DNA from: Streptomyces aquilus
GTDB lineage: Bacteria > Actinomycetota > Actinomycetes > Streptomycetales > Streptomycetaceae
DNA: 64,000 nucleotides
NCBI RefSeq assembly: GCF_003955715.1
Contig: NZ_CP034463.1
Span: forward strand, 1,426,001 to 1,490,000
Direction of reading: 5' to 3'
The notes under the pieces were generated by a model. That model saw nothing but the letters and a program-made list of their open reading frames with translations, had not been told where the DNA came from and searched no databases. Shown piece by piece: positions 1 through 8,440 of the stretch. Numbering within the stretch: the stretch's first letter is position 1; the number at the start of each line of letters is the position of its first letter. The position numbers and the translations under genes were made by a program.

Positions 1-309
1 GCAGTCGTCGAGGATGACCAGGCCCTCGGTGACGAGTTCGTCGAGCTGGGGCAGGAAGGCCCGGACCCGGTCCTCGGTGTCGACGATGACGATCGCGACG
101 GGCAGGTCCTCGCTCAGCGACAGCAGCCGGGACGTGTGGATCAGGGAGGAGGCGCCGAAGCCCTCGATGCCGCGGAAGACGCTGGCACCGGCGAGGCCCG
201 CGGTGTGCGCGCGGTGCACGATCTCGCTGTAGAGGGGCTTGCGGTGCCAGGTGTCGTTCTCGCCGACGAACACGGTCACGCGCAGGGCACTTCCGGTCAG
301 CCTCGTCAT
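1..309 (-). CDS. DUF190 family protein, partial (C-terminus outside window)
   Basis: Reverse-strand reading from the ATG at 309 gives about 103 residues that run off the left edge. The opening ([19 protein letters not shown], then VFRGIEGFG near residue 50) is typical of the DUF190 family, small cytoplasmic proteins with a ferredoxin-like or PII-like fold. The ATG overlaps the crcB stop codon (ATGA), so the two are translationally coupled. DUF190 genes commonly sit beside crcB in actinobacteria, which suggests a role in fluoride export or its control, but the biochemical function is unknown. Family assignment is firm; role is inference. Confidence 0.85.
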   Translation of the reverse strand, partial: MTRLTGSALRVTVFVGENDTWHRKPLYSEIVHRAHTAGLAGASVFRGIEGFGASSLIHTSRLLSLSEDLPVAIVIVDTEDRVRAFLPQLDELVTEGLVILDDC

Positions 310-764
310 GGCTGCCTCCGCTTCAGGACGCGGCGGGTGGCGGTCGCGGCGAGCCACACCGCGGTGAGAGCCGCGAGGAGGGTCGCGGCGAGGTAGGCCA
401 GTCCCGTGCCGGGGTGGCCGGAGGCGATCAGTCTGCGGATGTCGACGGCGTACGTGGAGAAGGTGGTGAAGCCGCCGAGGACTCCGGTGCCGAAGAACGG
501 GCGGACCAGCCGGTGGGCGGCCCAGACGTCGGTGATGAGCACCATGAACACGCCTATGACCGCGCAGCCGACGACGTTGGTCCAGAAGGTCGCCCAGGGG
601 AACCCGCCCGGCTGGAGGGGCCACCAGAGGGAGAGCGCGTAGCGGGCGGTCGCCCCGATCGCGCCGCCGAGCGCGACCACGGCCACGACGGACGCCTGAC
701 CGCGCAGCACCGGCGGTCGTCGCGGGGTGGGGACACGGAGGCTCTCGGTCTCCGGGGCTGTCAT
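306..764 (-). CDS. crcB: CrcB/FluC fluoride channel
   Basis: A 152-residue membrane protein with four hydrophobic segments and the FluC hallmarks: a GGxxGATxRY motif in the first segment, an asparagine in [10 protein letters not shown], and [12 protein letters not shown] in the third. Family members form dimeric fluoride channels that expel F- from the cytoplasm. An in-frame upstream extension exists, but the ATG at 764 follows a purine-rich stretch (GGGAGACG) and gives the usual family length. The stop overlaps the downstream DUF190 start. Many streptomycetes carry two crcB copies in tandem; only one is seen here. I found no fluoride riboswitch in the 61 bases upstream. Confidence 0.93.
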   Translation of the reverse strand: MTAPETESLRVPTPRRPPVLRGQASVVAVVALGGAIGATARYALSLWWPLQPGGFPWATFWTNVVGCAVIGVFMVLITDVWAAHRLVRPFFGTGVLGGFTTFSTYAVDIRRLIASGHPGTGLAYLAATLLAALTAVWLAATATRRVLKRRQP

Positions 765-825
765 GGTCGTACGTCTCCCTGCCTGGACGGCCTGATCACG
801 GCCGGTCAACAGGGTAACGCCGGGG

Positions 826-1788
826 TCACTTACCGGTGGGCGGCTCGCACAGGGCGATGCCCCGCTCCCACAGGCTGCCCAGGACAAGATGGCCGGCCGC
901 CTCGCAGACGCTGGTGACCATGCGGAAGCCGGAGTGGCGGCGGGTGAGGTGGTGGACGGTCCCGCCGGAGTCGTCGACGGCCAGGACGCCGATCGTGCCG
1001 GTGGGGCGGAACGGGGCGCGGACCGCCAGGCGGGCGGCGGCACGGCGGACGGCGGGGTCGGCTCGGTGCAGCAGGTCGAGCGGCGGGACGCGGGGGCCGG
1101 CCAGGGAGACCCAGATCGGTCCGTCGGGGCCGGCCCGCCAGAGGTTGTCGGGCATGCCGGGGAGGTTCTCGGCGAAGGGTTCGGTACGCCCCGCGTGCGG
1201 TCCGGTGAGCCAGTGGCGGGCGAGGCGGCAGGCGCCGGTCTCGGCGACGACGAGAAACGATTCGTCGGAGCTCAGGGCCAGTCCGTTGGCGAATTGCAGC
1301 CCCTCCGCGAGGACTTCGGGCCGCTCGCTGCCGGGCGCGAGACGCAGCAGCCGGCCCGTGCCGGTGTGCTCGACGATGTCGCCGATCCACTGGTCGAGGG
1401 GATAGCGGCGGCTGGAGACCGTGAAACAGATGCTGCCGTCGGACAGGGCGACGGTGTTGCTGCAGAACCGCAGCCGCTCCCCCGCCACCGAGTCGGCGAG
1501 GATGCGTACGAGGCCGTCGGTGAGGTCGACGCGCAGCAGGCCGAGTTCGGCGTCGCACACCAACAGGTCGTCGTCCGCGAGGAGTTCGAGGCCGAGCGGC
1601 CTGCCGCCGGTCTCGGCGAGCACCTCGACGCGGGTCGCGGCCGGATCGGCGAGGCCGTCCAGGCGCAGGATGCGGCCGTCCGCCACACCGGTCACCACGC
1701 GGCCCCGGCTGTCGGCGACGACGTCCTCGGGGCCGTGGCCGCCGATGGACACGTACCGGTGCGGGACCAGCTTCTGTGGACGCTCCAC
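826..1788 (-). CDS. SMP-30/gluconolactonase/strictosidine synthase-like beta-propeller protein
   Basis: A 320-residue protein with blade-like repeats characteristic of the SMP-30/strictosidine synthase-like six-bladed propeller. Recognisable signatures are [34 protein letters not shown] and [19 protein letters not shown], the last containing the PDN metal-site motif. No signal peptide is evident, so it is probably cytoplasmic. Relatives hydrolyse lactones or esters, but the substrate cannot be told from sequence. It lies 29 bases downstream of an ArsR-type regulator on the same strand and is probably co-transcribed with it. Confidence 0.85.
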   Translation of the reverse strand: MERPQKLVPHRYVSIGGHGPEDVVADSRGRVVTGVADGRILRLDGLADPAATRVEVLAETGGRPLGLELLADDDLLVCDAELGLLRVDLTDGLVRILADSVAGERLRFCSNTVALSDGSICFTVSSRRYPLDQWIGDIVEHTGTGRLLRLAPGSERPEVLAEGLQFANGLALSSDESFLVVAETGACRLARHWLTGPHAGRTEPFAENLPGMPDNLWRAGPDGPIWVSLAGPRVPPLDLLHRADPAVRRAAARLAVRAPFRPTGTIGVLAVDDSGGTVHHLTRRHSGFRMVTSVCEAAGHLVLGSLWERGIALCEPPTGK

Positions 1789-1817
1789 GAACTACCGCCT
1801 CTCTCGCGCTGCTCTGT

Positions 1818-2105
1818 CTACCAGCCTTTCTCGAACATGCGGGCCACCTCGGCTATTCGCACCTCGTCGCGCCGGTAGTAGACCCGGCGGCGGACCCGCT
1901 TGGTGCGCAGCAGGCCGATGTCGGCGAGCAACTCCAGGTGGGTGTCCGCGACTTGGCGCCGCACGCCGAGTTTGGCGGCGACGGCGGCCGCGGTGACGCC
2001 GTCCTCGGCCGGGCAGCCGCGGCGCTGGGCAGGGAAGTGCGCGACCGGGTCCTTGAGCCACTCCAGGATGTCCAGCCGACGCTGACTGACGGGAGTCCTC
2101 AGCAT
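1818..2105 (-). CDS. ArsR-family winged-helix regulator
   Basis: A 95-residue protein consisting of a single winged helix-turn-helix: an N-terminal helix (QRRLDILEWLKDP), the recognition region (TAAAVAAKLGVRRQVADTHLELL) and a basic wing (TKRVRRRVYYRRDE). This is the layout of ArsR/HTH_20 regulators. The ELCVCDL metal-binding box of arsenic or cadmium sensors is absent, so it is unlikely to be a classic metal sensor. It is upstream of the SMP-30-like gene and probably autoregulates the pair. Confidence 0.85.
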   Translation of the reverse strand: MLRTPVSQRRLDILEWLKDPVAHFPAQRRGCPAEDGVTAAAVAAKLGVRRQVADTHLELLADIGLLRTKRVRRRVYYRRDEVRIAEVARMFEKGW

Positions 2106-2251
2106 GTCGTGCGCCTCCGTTCGACCTCCTCGAAACCGCGTGTTCCCACTGTCCCGCAGTCGACGCCGTCATGGATGGACTTCTCACACCTTGTCCGGTA
2201 CCGCACGCACTTGCGAGAAAAGGCAGTTCGGTACTCGCACAGGACAACAAA

Positions 2252-2283
2252 GGGGCCCGGCCGCGTCCGCGCGGCCGGGCCCC
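2252..2283 (-). terminator. Rho-independent terminator after the galactanase gene
   Basis: A perfect 14-bp inverted repeat (2252-2265 with 2270-2283) encloses a 4-base loop. Read on the minus strand the stem is followed by TTTGTTGTCC, a short T-rich tract. It starts 15 bases past the galactanase stop codon, so it should end the minus-strand galactan transcript. It also separates that transcript from the ArsR gene beyond it. Confidence 0.85.
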
Positions 2284-2297
2284 CTGTCCGACGGGGA

Positions 2298-3857
2298 CTA
2301 CCGGTGGCTGAACCACGCCATCGCGGGCAGCGCCTTGTTGTCGTAGTCGAACAGCGCCTGGTTCTCCCAGCCGTTGCCGGAGGAGGAGTCGGTCGGGTCC
2401 CAGCCGTTGCCGGTGACCGCGGTCCAGGTCGACTCCCAGTAGAAGACGCCGAGGCCACGGCCGTTGGGCACGGCCTCCACGATGCTCGCGACGTCGTTCA
2501 TCCAGCGGGTCTGGCCGGCCGTGGTGGCGGGGTAGCCGGAGACCAGCTCGCCGGTGAGGTCGATGATGTTCTCGTAGGAGTCGTCGCTGTCGAGACGGAA
2601 GGGGTAGGCCGTCTCGGCGACGAACACCGGCTTGCCGTAACGCGAGGCCGCGTCGTCCAGGGTCGTCTGGAAGTCGTAGAGCGAGCCGTGCCAGTAGCCG
2701 TAGTAGGACAGGCCGATGACGTCGAACTTGACGCCGGCCGCGACCGCGTTGTCGAACCACCAGCGGGTGCCGCTCAGATCACCGCCCTTGGCGAGGTGCA
2801 GCGCGACCTGGGTGGAGGAGCTGACCGCCTTGACCGCGCTGTAGCCGGAGTTGAGCAGCCCGGCGAGCTGCGACCAGTTGTCGGTGGAGCCCGCCGACCA
2901 CAGCATGCCGCCGTTGATCTCGTTGCCCACCTGGACCATGTCGGCCGTGGTGCCCTGCGCCTTCAGCGCGTTGAGGACGTCGTAGGTGTGGTTGTAGACG
3001 TCCGTCTTCAACTGGCTGTAGCTGTGGCCCGACCACGCGGCCGGCACGGTCTGGGCGCCCGGGTCGGCCCAGGTGTCGGAGTAGTGGAAGTCGACCAGCA
3101 GCTTCATGCCCTGCGCCTTGATGCGCTTGGCCATCGCCAGGACCTGGGTCTTGCCGTTGTAGCCGTCGGCCGCGTTGACCCACACCTTGACGCGCGCGTA
3201 GTTCTGTCCGGCGGACTTCAGGATGGCGAGCGCGTCGCCTGTGGTGCCGGAGCTGGTCCGGTAGGTGCCGCCCAGGGCCTCGCTCTTGGCGAGGGAGGAG
3301 ACGTCGGAACCCTTGATCGACGTACTGGACGTACCGGACGCGAAGGTCAGGTCGTCAACGTTGATCCAGTTGCCGGCGTTCGCGTCACTGTTGATGCTGA
3401 TCGTGCACTGGTTGTTGGTCACGTTGACCGGCACGACGATGTGCAGCCATCCGCTCGGGGAGACCGGCAGGTCGGTGCGCTGGTCGGTGCCGCCGCAGTT
3501 CTTCAGGGCTATGTAGGCGGAGTTCTGGCCGCCGCCGGAGCGGACCCACGCGGTGAGCTTGTAGCTCCCGTTGGTCAGCCCGGACAGGTACTGGTACGTC
3601 TCCACCTTGTAGGCGGAGGACGAGTAGTGGGTGAGGCGGTAGCTGCCGCCGTGGCCGCCGGACTCGGTGTAGGAGGCGGCGGTCGTGCCGTACTCGGACC
3701 AGCCGGCGGGGACGGCCACGCCCGCGCCGTCGGACTCGAACCCGCCGTTGGTCAGCGTGCTCGCCGCCTGGGCGGTCTGTGCGGGCAGGGCGGTGAGGGC
3801 GAGCCCCGCGGTGAGCGGGAGGAGCAGGGCTCGCAGGGTGCGTCTGGGATGGAACAT
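2298..3857 (-). CDS. Secreted arabinogalactan endo-beta-1,4-galactanase (GH53) with N-terminal carbohydrate-binding domain
   Basis: A 519-residue exported enzyme. Residues 1-32 form a Sec signal peptide (RR, hydrophobic core, ending AQAA). Residues about 35-175 are a beta-sandwich typical of a carbohydrate-binding module (TNGGFESDG...VDDLTF), and about 183-519 are a GH53 (beta/alpha)8 barrel. Expected catalytic residues are present: acid/base E313 in GNEINGG and nucleophile E415 in VFVAETAYPF. The enzyme should cut beta-1,4-galactan chains of pectic arabinogalactan outside the cell. The ATG at 3857 was chosen over a longer frame because the signal peptide begins there. It is downstream of the GH42 gene and ends at a strong terminator. 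Confidence 0.95.
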   Translation of the reverse strand: MFHPRRTLRALLLPLTAGLALTALPAQTAQAASTLTNGGFESDGAGVAVPAGWSEYGTTAASYTESGGHGGSYRLTHYSSSAYKVETYQYLSGLTNGSYKLTAWVRSGGGQNSAYIALKNCGGTDQRTDLPVSPSGWLHIVVPVNVTNNQCTISINSDANAGNWINVDDLTFASGTSSTSIKGSDVSSLAKSEALGGTYRTSSGTTGDALAILKSAGQNYARVKVWVNAADGYNGKTQVLAMAKRIKAQGMKLLVDFHYSDTWADPGAQTVPAAWSGHSYSQLKTDVYNHTYDVLNALKAQGTTADMVQVGNEINGGMLWSAGSTDNWSQLAGLLNSGYSAVKAVSSSTQVALHLAKGGDLSGTRWWFDNAVAAGVKFDVIGLSYYGYWHGSLYDFQTTLDDAASRYGKPVFVAETAYPFRLDSDDSYENIIDLTGELVSGYPATTAGQTRWMNDVASIVEAVPNGRGLGVFYWESTWTAVTGNGWDPTDSSSGNGWENQALFDYDNKALPAMAWFSHR

Positions 3858-3896
3858 CGTCGTCCGTCGTCCCTTCGACAAATGGGGTTGGGGGTG

Positions 3897-3918
3897 CCTT
3901 CGCCGAGGACGGCGAAGG
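3897..3918 (-). promoter_or_regulatory. Hairpin in the GH42-GH53 intergenic leader
   Basis: A perfect 9-bp inverted repeat (3897-3905 with 3910-3918) has a 4-base loop and lies 40 bases upstream of the galactanase start. No T-tract follows on the minus strand. Two other GC-rich inverted repeats lie in the same 130-base gap (around 3922-3958 and 3968-3980). They may stabilise or partly terminate the message between the two genes. The structure is seen; the role is inference. Confidence 0.5.
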
Positions 3919-3987
3919 GGCCCCTCCACCCGCGGCTCGCGGCTCGCACGGGCGGAGGGGAGTCGGTGGGGCCCCAGGGGCCCGCGC

Positions 3988-6009
3988 TCAGCCGTCGAGT
4001 CGTACGACCCGTACGGCGCCCGCCGGGATCTCCAGGCGGCCCGCGGCGCGTTCACCGGTCAGCAGCTCGGTGCCGGAGGCCTCCAACGGCACCTTGGCGT
4101 CCGAGCCGGTGTGGTTGATGGCGAACAGGTAGGTGCCCGACTCGCCGGTGCGGCGCACCACTTCGACATCGCGGGGCAGGTCGGCGCGCGGCGTGATCCC
4201 GGCGTCGTCGGTGGCCCAGCCCAGCAACGCGTCGAGGCCTTCCGCGCCGAGGCGGGTGGAGACGTACCAGGCGGAGCCCTGGCCGAAGCGGTGCCGGGTG
4301 ACGGCCGGGTGGCCCGCGGTGAGGCCGTCGGCGTACGTCCACACGGTCTCGGCGCCGCGCGGGACGACGAACTCCGTCCAGACGTCGCCGCTGAGCTCGG
4401 AGCCGTCGGCGCCGGTGAGACGCACCGACTGGTCCTTCAGCAGCGGTGAGAACTCCTCGACCGTCAGGCCGAGGACGTCGCGCAGCGGGCCGGGGTAGGC
4501 GCCCTCGTGCACGGCGTCGTGCTCGTCGACGATGCCGGAGAAGTACGACACGACGAGGGTGCCGCCGTTCTCGACGTACTCCCGGACGTTGGTCCCGGCC
4601 GCCTCGGTCATCAGGTAGAGGGCCGGTACGACGACAAGGGGATACCTCGACAAGTCGGCTTCGGGGTGGGCGAAGTCGACCGTGAGGTGGCGGTCGTAGA
4701 GCGTCTCGTAGAAGGCGTCGGCGCGCTCGCGGGCGTCGTGGTCCTCGCTGGGGCGCCAGTCCAGGCTCTGCGCCCACCAGGAGTGCCAGTCCCACAGGAC
4801 GGCGACGTCGGCCTCGGTGCGGGTGCCGCGGATCGTGCTCAACGAGTCGAGCGAGGCGCCGAGTTCGACGACCTCGCGCCACACGCGCGTGTGGGTGCCG
4901 CCGTGCGGGAGCATCGAGGAGTGGAACTTCTCGGCGCCGCGCCGGGACTGGCGCCACTGGAAGAACATGGCGCCCTCGGAGCCGCGCGCCACGTGGGCGA
5001 GGGAGTTGCGGGCCATCTGGCCCGGGGCCTTGGCGGGGTTGCGGGGCTGCCAGTTGACGCCCGAGGTGGAGTGCTCCAGGAGGATCCAGGGCGCTCCCCC
5101 GGCCACCGAGCGGGTGAGGTCGGCGGCCATCGCCAGGTTCACATGGGTGCGGCGGCCGTCGGTGATCAGGTAGTGGTCGTTGGTGACGATGTCGACCTCG
5201 CGGCCCCAGGCCCAGTAGTCGACGGAGTCGCACTGGCTGAGGGCGGTCATGAAGTTGGTCGTCACCGGGATGCCGGGCGCGAGGCGGTGCAGGATGTCCC
5301 GCTCCATGACGAAGTTCTCGCGCATGGTGGCGTCGGCGAAGCGCTTGTAGTCCAGCGCCTGGGCCGGGTTGCCGACGGTGGGGCTCAGGCGCGGCGGGTT
5401 GATGTCCTCGAAACCGCCGTAGCGCTGGCCCCAGAACGCGGTGCCCCAGGCCTCGTTGACGGCGTCGACCGTGCCGTACGTCGACGCCAGCCAGCGGCGG
5501 AAGTGGGCGGCGCAGGAGTCGCAATAGCAGGCCGAGACGGGGACGCCGTACTCGTTGTGGACGTGCCACATCGCGAGCGCCGGGTGAGCGCCGTAGCGCT
5601 CGGCCAGCTTGGTCGTGATGTTCGCGGCGGCGGCGCGGTAGTCGGCGTTGCTGTGGCAGATCGCGCCCCGGGAGCCGAACTCGTGGCGCATGCCCTCCGC
5701 CGTCACGGGCAGGGCGTCGGGGTGGGCCCGGTAGAACCAGACCGGCGGCACCACGGTGGGGGTGCCGAGGTCGACGCGGATGCCGTTCTCGTGCAGCAGA
5801 TCCAACAGGCGGTCGAGCCAGCCGAAGTCGTACACCCCGGGTGACGGCTCCAGCAGCGCCCAGGAGAAGATTCCGGCACTCACCATGGTGACGCCGGCCT
5901 CGCGCATCAGGCGGACGTCCTCCTGCCACACGCTTTCCGGCCACTGCTCGGGGTTGTAGTCCCCACCGAAGGCGAGCCTGGTGAGGCCCTTGGGGCTGGT
6001 CTCCGGCAT
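3988..6009 (-). CDS. Beta-galactosidase, GH42
   Basis: A 673-residue cytoplasmic enzyme of normal GH42 length, with no signal peptide. The N-terminal barrel opens with GGDYNPEQWP. E153 in MWHVHNEYG is the expected acid/base, and E312 in ILLEHSTSG is the expected nucleophile. A cysteine-rich stretch (CYCDSC, residues 161-166) matches the zinc-site loop of many GH42 enzymes. A trimerisation domain and a C-terminal beta domain follow. It would hydrolyse galacto-oligosaccharides produced by the neighbouring GH53 enzyme. The ATG at 6009 is preceded by GGGAGAG. It heads the minus-strand arm, divergent from the transporter genes. Confidence 0.95.
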   Translation of the reverse strand: MPETSPKGLTRLAFGGDYNPEQWPESVWQEDVRLMREAGVTMVSAGIFSWALLEPSPGVYDFGWLDRLLDLLHENGIRVDLGTPTVVPPVWFYRAHPDALPVTAEGMRHEFGSRGAICHSNADYRAAAANITTKLAERYGAHPALAMWHVHNEYGVPVSACYCDSCAAHFRRWLASTYGTVDAVNEAWGTAFWGQRYGGFEDINPPRLSPTVGNPAQALDYKRFADATMRENFVMERDILHRLAPGIPVTTNFMTALSQCDSVDYWAWGREVDIVTNDHYLITDGRRTHVNLAMAADLTRSVAGGAPWILLEHSTSGVNWQPRNPAKAPGQMARNSLAHVARGSEGAMFFQWRQSRRGAEKFHSSMLPHGGTHTRVWREVVELGASLDSLSTIRGTRTEADVAVLWDWHSWWAQSLDWRPSEDHDARERADAFYETLYDRHLTVDFAHPEADLSRYPLVVVPALYLMTEAAGTNVREYVENGGTLVVSYFSGIVDEHDAVHEGAYPGPLRDVLGLTVEEFSPLLKDQSVRLTGADGSELSGDVWTEFVVPRGAETVWTYADGLTAGHPAVTRHRFGQGSAWYVSTRLGAEGLDALLGWATDDAGITPRADLPRDVEVVRRTGESGTYLFAINHTGSDAKVPLEASGTELLTGERAAGRLEIPAGAVRVVRLDG

Positions 6010-6073
6010 GGATCTCTCCCGTGAAATCGATCATTTGGGAACGTGCACAGACTTGATCAGCGGTGCGATCCCA

Positions 6074-6103
6074 ACATAACCGCACAGCAACAACCATTGA
6101 CAA
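6074..6103 (-). promoter_or_regulatory. Candidate promoter for the GH42/GH53 arm
   Basis: On the minus strand TTGTCA (6103-6098) and TTATGT (6079-6074) are separated by 18 bases, a reasonable sigma-70-type pair 65 bases upstream of the GH42 start. Its -35 box overlaps the -35 box of the divergent plus-strand promoter. The assignment rests on spacing and consensus only. Confidence 0.45.
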
Positions 6104-6125
6104 GTGTCCGGGATGTTTCTCTACT
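6097..6125 (+). promoter_or_regulatory. Promoter for the galactan ABC transporter operon
   Basis: A perfect -35 hexamer TTGACA (6097-6102), a 17-base spacer and TCTACT (6120-6125) form a strong housekeeping-type promoter 67 bases upstream of the binding-protein start. The -10 box abuts and overlaps a LacI-type palindrome, so repressor binding would block open complex formation. Confidence 0.65.
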
Positions 6126-6138
6126 GTGAACGCTCACA
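6125..6138. promoter_or_regulatory. LacI-family operator (TGTGAACGCTCACA)
   Basis: A 14-bp near-palindrome with a central ACGC, the form bound by LacI-family sugar repressors (compare the CebR-type TGGGAGCGCTCCCA). It overlaps the -10 region of the transporter promoter and lies between the two divergent arms of the galactan locus. The LacI gene at the end of the transporter operon is the natural candidate for binding it. Confidence 0.7.
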
Positions 6139-6191
6139 GAAGCATGGCAGGTTCTCGCAGCAGGCGGGGACCCAGGTCAGGGGAGAGATCC

Positions 6192-7520
6192 ATGCCCATC
6201 ACGAAGCGCAGCCGGCTCAGCAGAGTGGCAGCATCCACCGTCGCCGTCGCCCTCGGCGCCACCGCGCTCGCCGCCTGTGGTTCGGACGACGGCGACTCGA
6301 AGACCGAATCGGGGCCGGTCTCGCTGACGTACTGGACCTGGACCCCCGGCATGGACAAGGTCGTCGACCTCTGGAACAAGGGCCAGGGCAAGAAGGACCA
6401 GATCACCGTCACGGTGAAGAAGCAGGCGTCCGGCGACACACTGGTCACCAAGATCCTCACCGCGCACAAGGCCGGCAAGGCCCCCGACCTGGTCCAGGCC
6501 GAGTACCAGGCGCTGCCGACGCTGGTCAGCAACGACGCCCTCGCCGACATAGCGAAGAACGTCGGCGACGCGAAGGGCAAGTTCGCCGAAGGTGTCTGGC
6601 AGCAGACCACGCTGGGCACGGACGCCGTCTACGCGGTCCCGCAGGACATCGGCCCGATGATGTTCTACTACCGCCAGGACCTCTTCAAGAAGTACGGCCT
6701 GACCGTCCCCACCACCTGGGACGAGTTCGCCGAGACGGCCCGCGCGCTGAAGAAGAAGTCCCCCGGCACGGACCTCACCACCTTCTCCGCCAACGACTCC
6801 GGCCTCTTCGCGGGCCTGGCCCAGCAGGCCGGCGCGAAGTGGTGGACCACCGAGGGCGACAAGTGGAAGGTCGGCATCAACGACGCGGCCACCAAGAAGG
6901 TCGCCGACTTCTGGGGCGGCCTCGTCAAGGAGGGCGCCATCGACAACCAGCCGATGTACACCCCGGCCTGGAACAAGGCGCTCAACACCGGCAAGCAGAT
7001 CGCCTGGGTCTCCGCCGTGTGGGCGCCGGGCACGCTGACCACGGCCGCGCCCGACACCAAGGGCAAGTGGGCCATGGCCCCGCTCCCCCAGTGGACCGCG
7101 GGCGAGAACAAGACCGGCAGCTGGGGCGGCTCCTCGACGGCCGTGACGACGGACTCCAAGCACCAGGAGGCCGCCGCCAAGTTCGCCGCCTGGCTGAACA
7201 CCGACGACGCGGCCCTGACCGCGCTGGCCAAGGAGAGCGGCATCTACCCGGCCGCCACCAACGCCCAGACCTCGGGCGCCTTCGCCCAGGCGCCGGAGTA
7301 CTTCTCGAACCAGGCCGACTTCTACACCAAGGCCGCCGAGATCGCGAAGACCACGGCGCCCTCCGCCTGGGGCCCGAACGTGAACGTCGCCTACACGGCC
7401 TTCAACGACGCCTTCGGCGCCGCCGCCAAGAACAAGTCGGACTTCGCCGCGGCCCTGGACACGATGCAGGCCGCCACCGTCGCCGACCTCAAGAAGCAGG
7501 GCTTCGGGGTCTCCGAGTGA
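6192..7520 (+). CDS. Galacto-oligosaccharide ABC transporter substrate-binding lipoprotein
   Basis: A 442-residue extracellular solute-binding protein, family 1. It begins with a basic stretch, a hydrophobic core and the lipobox LAAC (Cys near residue 28), followed by a flexible D/S-rich linker, so it is membrane-anchored. Characteristic features are LTYWTWTPG near the N-terminus, PQDIGPMMFYYRQDLF and TTWDEFAETARALK. The start at 6192 follows GGGGAGAG; upstream in-frame codons lack a signal peptide. It is the first gene of the binding protein-permease-permease-LacI operon. Galactan-derived oligosaccharides are the likely cargo, by context. Confidence 0.93.
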   Translation: MPITKRSRLSRVAASTVAVALGATALAACGSDDGDSKTESGPVSLTYWTWTPGMDKVVDLWNKGQGKKDQITVTVKKQASGDTLVTKILTAHKAGKAPDLVQAEYQALPTLVSNDALADIAKNVGDAKGKFAEGVWQQTTLGTDAVYAVPQDIGPMMFYYRQDLFKKYGLTVPTTWDEFAETARALKKKSPGTDLTTFSANDSGLFAGLAQQAGAKWWTTEGDKWKVGINDAATKKVADFWGGLVKEGAIDNQPMYTPAWNKALNTGKQIAWVSAVWAPGTLTTAAPDTKGKWAMAPLPQWTAGENKTGSWGGSSTAVTTDSKHQEAAAKFAAWLNTDDAALTALAKESGIYPAATNAQTSGAFAQAPEYFSNQADFYTKAAEIAKTTAPSAWGPNVNVAYTAFNDAFGAAAKNKSDFAAALDTMQAATVADLKKQGFGVSE

Positions 7521-8440
7521 CGAGCGCACGCCGGAAGTCGTACGGGGTCAAGGGGGCCCCGTATGCCTTCCTCATCCCCGCCACGGTCCTGTTCCTGGTC
7601 TTCTTCGCGCTGCCCATCGGGTACGCGGTCTGGCTCAGCTTCCGCAAGGTGCACGTCTCGGGCCTCGGCCTCGGGAAGGGCGCCCGCGACGAGGTCTGGG
7701 CCGGCCTGTCGAACTACACGGCCGCCCTCCACGACAGCGAGCTGCTGCACGGCGCGCTGCGCGTCCTCGGCTACGGCTGCATCGTCGTCCCCGTGATGCT
7801 GGGCCTCGCCCTGCTCTTCGCGCTGATGCTCGACAGCGACAAGGTCCGGTTCACCCCCTTCACCCGCCTCGCGATCTTCCTGCCGTACGCCATCCCCGGC
7901 GTCGTGGCGGCCATGCTGTGGGGCTTCCTGTACCTGCCGGACGTCAGCCCGTTCTACTACCTGCTGGAGAAGTTCGGCCTGCCGCAGCCGGACCTGCTCG
8001 ACGGCGGTCCGCTGTACCTCGCCCTCTCCAACATCGCGGTGTGGGGCGGCACCGGCTTCAACATGATCGTCATCTACACCGCGCTCCAGGCCATCCCGGC
8101 CGAGGTGTACGAGGCGGCGAAGCTGGACGGGGCCACCCCGCGCCAGGTCGCACTGAAGATCAAGATCCCGATGGTGGCGCCCTCGCTGGTGCTGACCTTC
8201 TTCTTCTCGATCATCGCCACGCTCCAGGTGTACAACGAGCCGACCACCCTCAAGCCCCTCACCAACTCGGTGTCCACGACGTGGAGCCCGTTGATGAAGG
8301 TGTACCGGGACGCGTTCGGCACCAACGACATCTACGCGGCGGCCGCCCAGGCCGTGATCATCGCGCTCGCCACACTGCTGCTGTCCTTCGGGTTCCTGCG
8401 GGCCGCGAACCGTCGTCAGAAGCAGGAGGCAGCACGATGA
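7517..8440 (+). CDS. Sugar ABC transporter permease 1 (MalF-type)
   Basis: A 307-residue protein with six predicted membrane helices and the EAA loop EAAKLDGATPRQVALKIKIPM, which contacts the ATPase. The GTG start at 7517 overlaps the binding-protein stop (GTGA), so the two are translationally coupled. No ATP-binding gene is present in the operon. Streptomycetes usually energise such importers with the shared ATPase MsiK, which is the likely partner here. Confidence 0.93.
   Translation: MTSARRKSYGVKGAPYAFLIPATVLFLVFFALPIGYAVWLSFRKVHVSGLGLGKGARDEVWAGLSNYTAALHDSELLHGALRVLGYGCIVVPVMLGLALLFALMLDSDKVRFTPFTRLAIFLPYAIPGVVAAMLWGFLYLPDVSPFYYLLEKFGLPQPDLLDGGPLYLALSNIAVWGGTGFNMIVIYTALQAIPAEVYEAAKLDGATPRQVALKIKIPMVAPSLVLTFFFSIIATLQVYNEPTTLKPLTNSVSTTWSPLMKVYRDAFGTNDIYAAAAQAVIIALATLLLSFGFLRAANRRQKQEAAR

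Noticed and set aside
765..825. Possible fluoride riboswitch upstream of crcB
   Set aside because: The 61-base leader does not show the conserved crcB-motif pseudoknot segments that I could recognise.
1776..4118. A 780-codon open frame on the plus strand opposite the SMP-30, ArsR and galactanase genes
   Set aside because: It runs antisense to three well-supported genes. Its translation is Val/Gly/Arg/Asp-rich with no domain, as expected for the complementary frame of high-GC genes.
6104..7516. A long frame upstream of permease 1 that could make a 778-residue protein
   Set aside because: The part before 7517 is an out-of-frame reading of the binding-protein gene. The permease proper starts at the GTG overlapping the previous stop.
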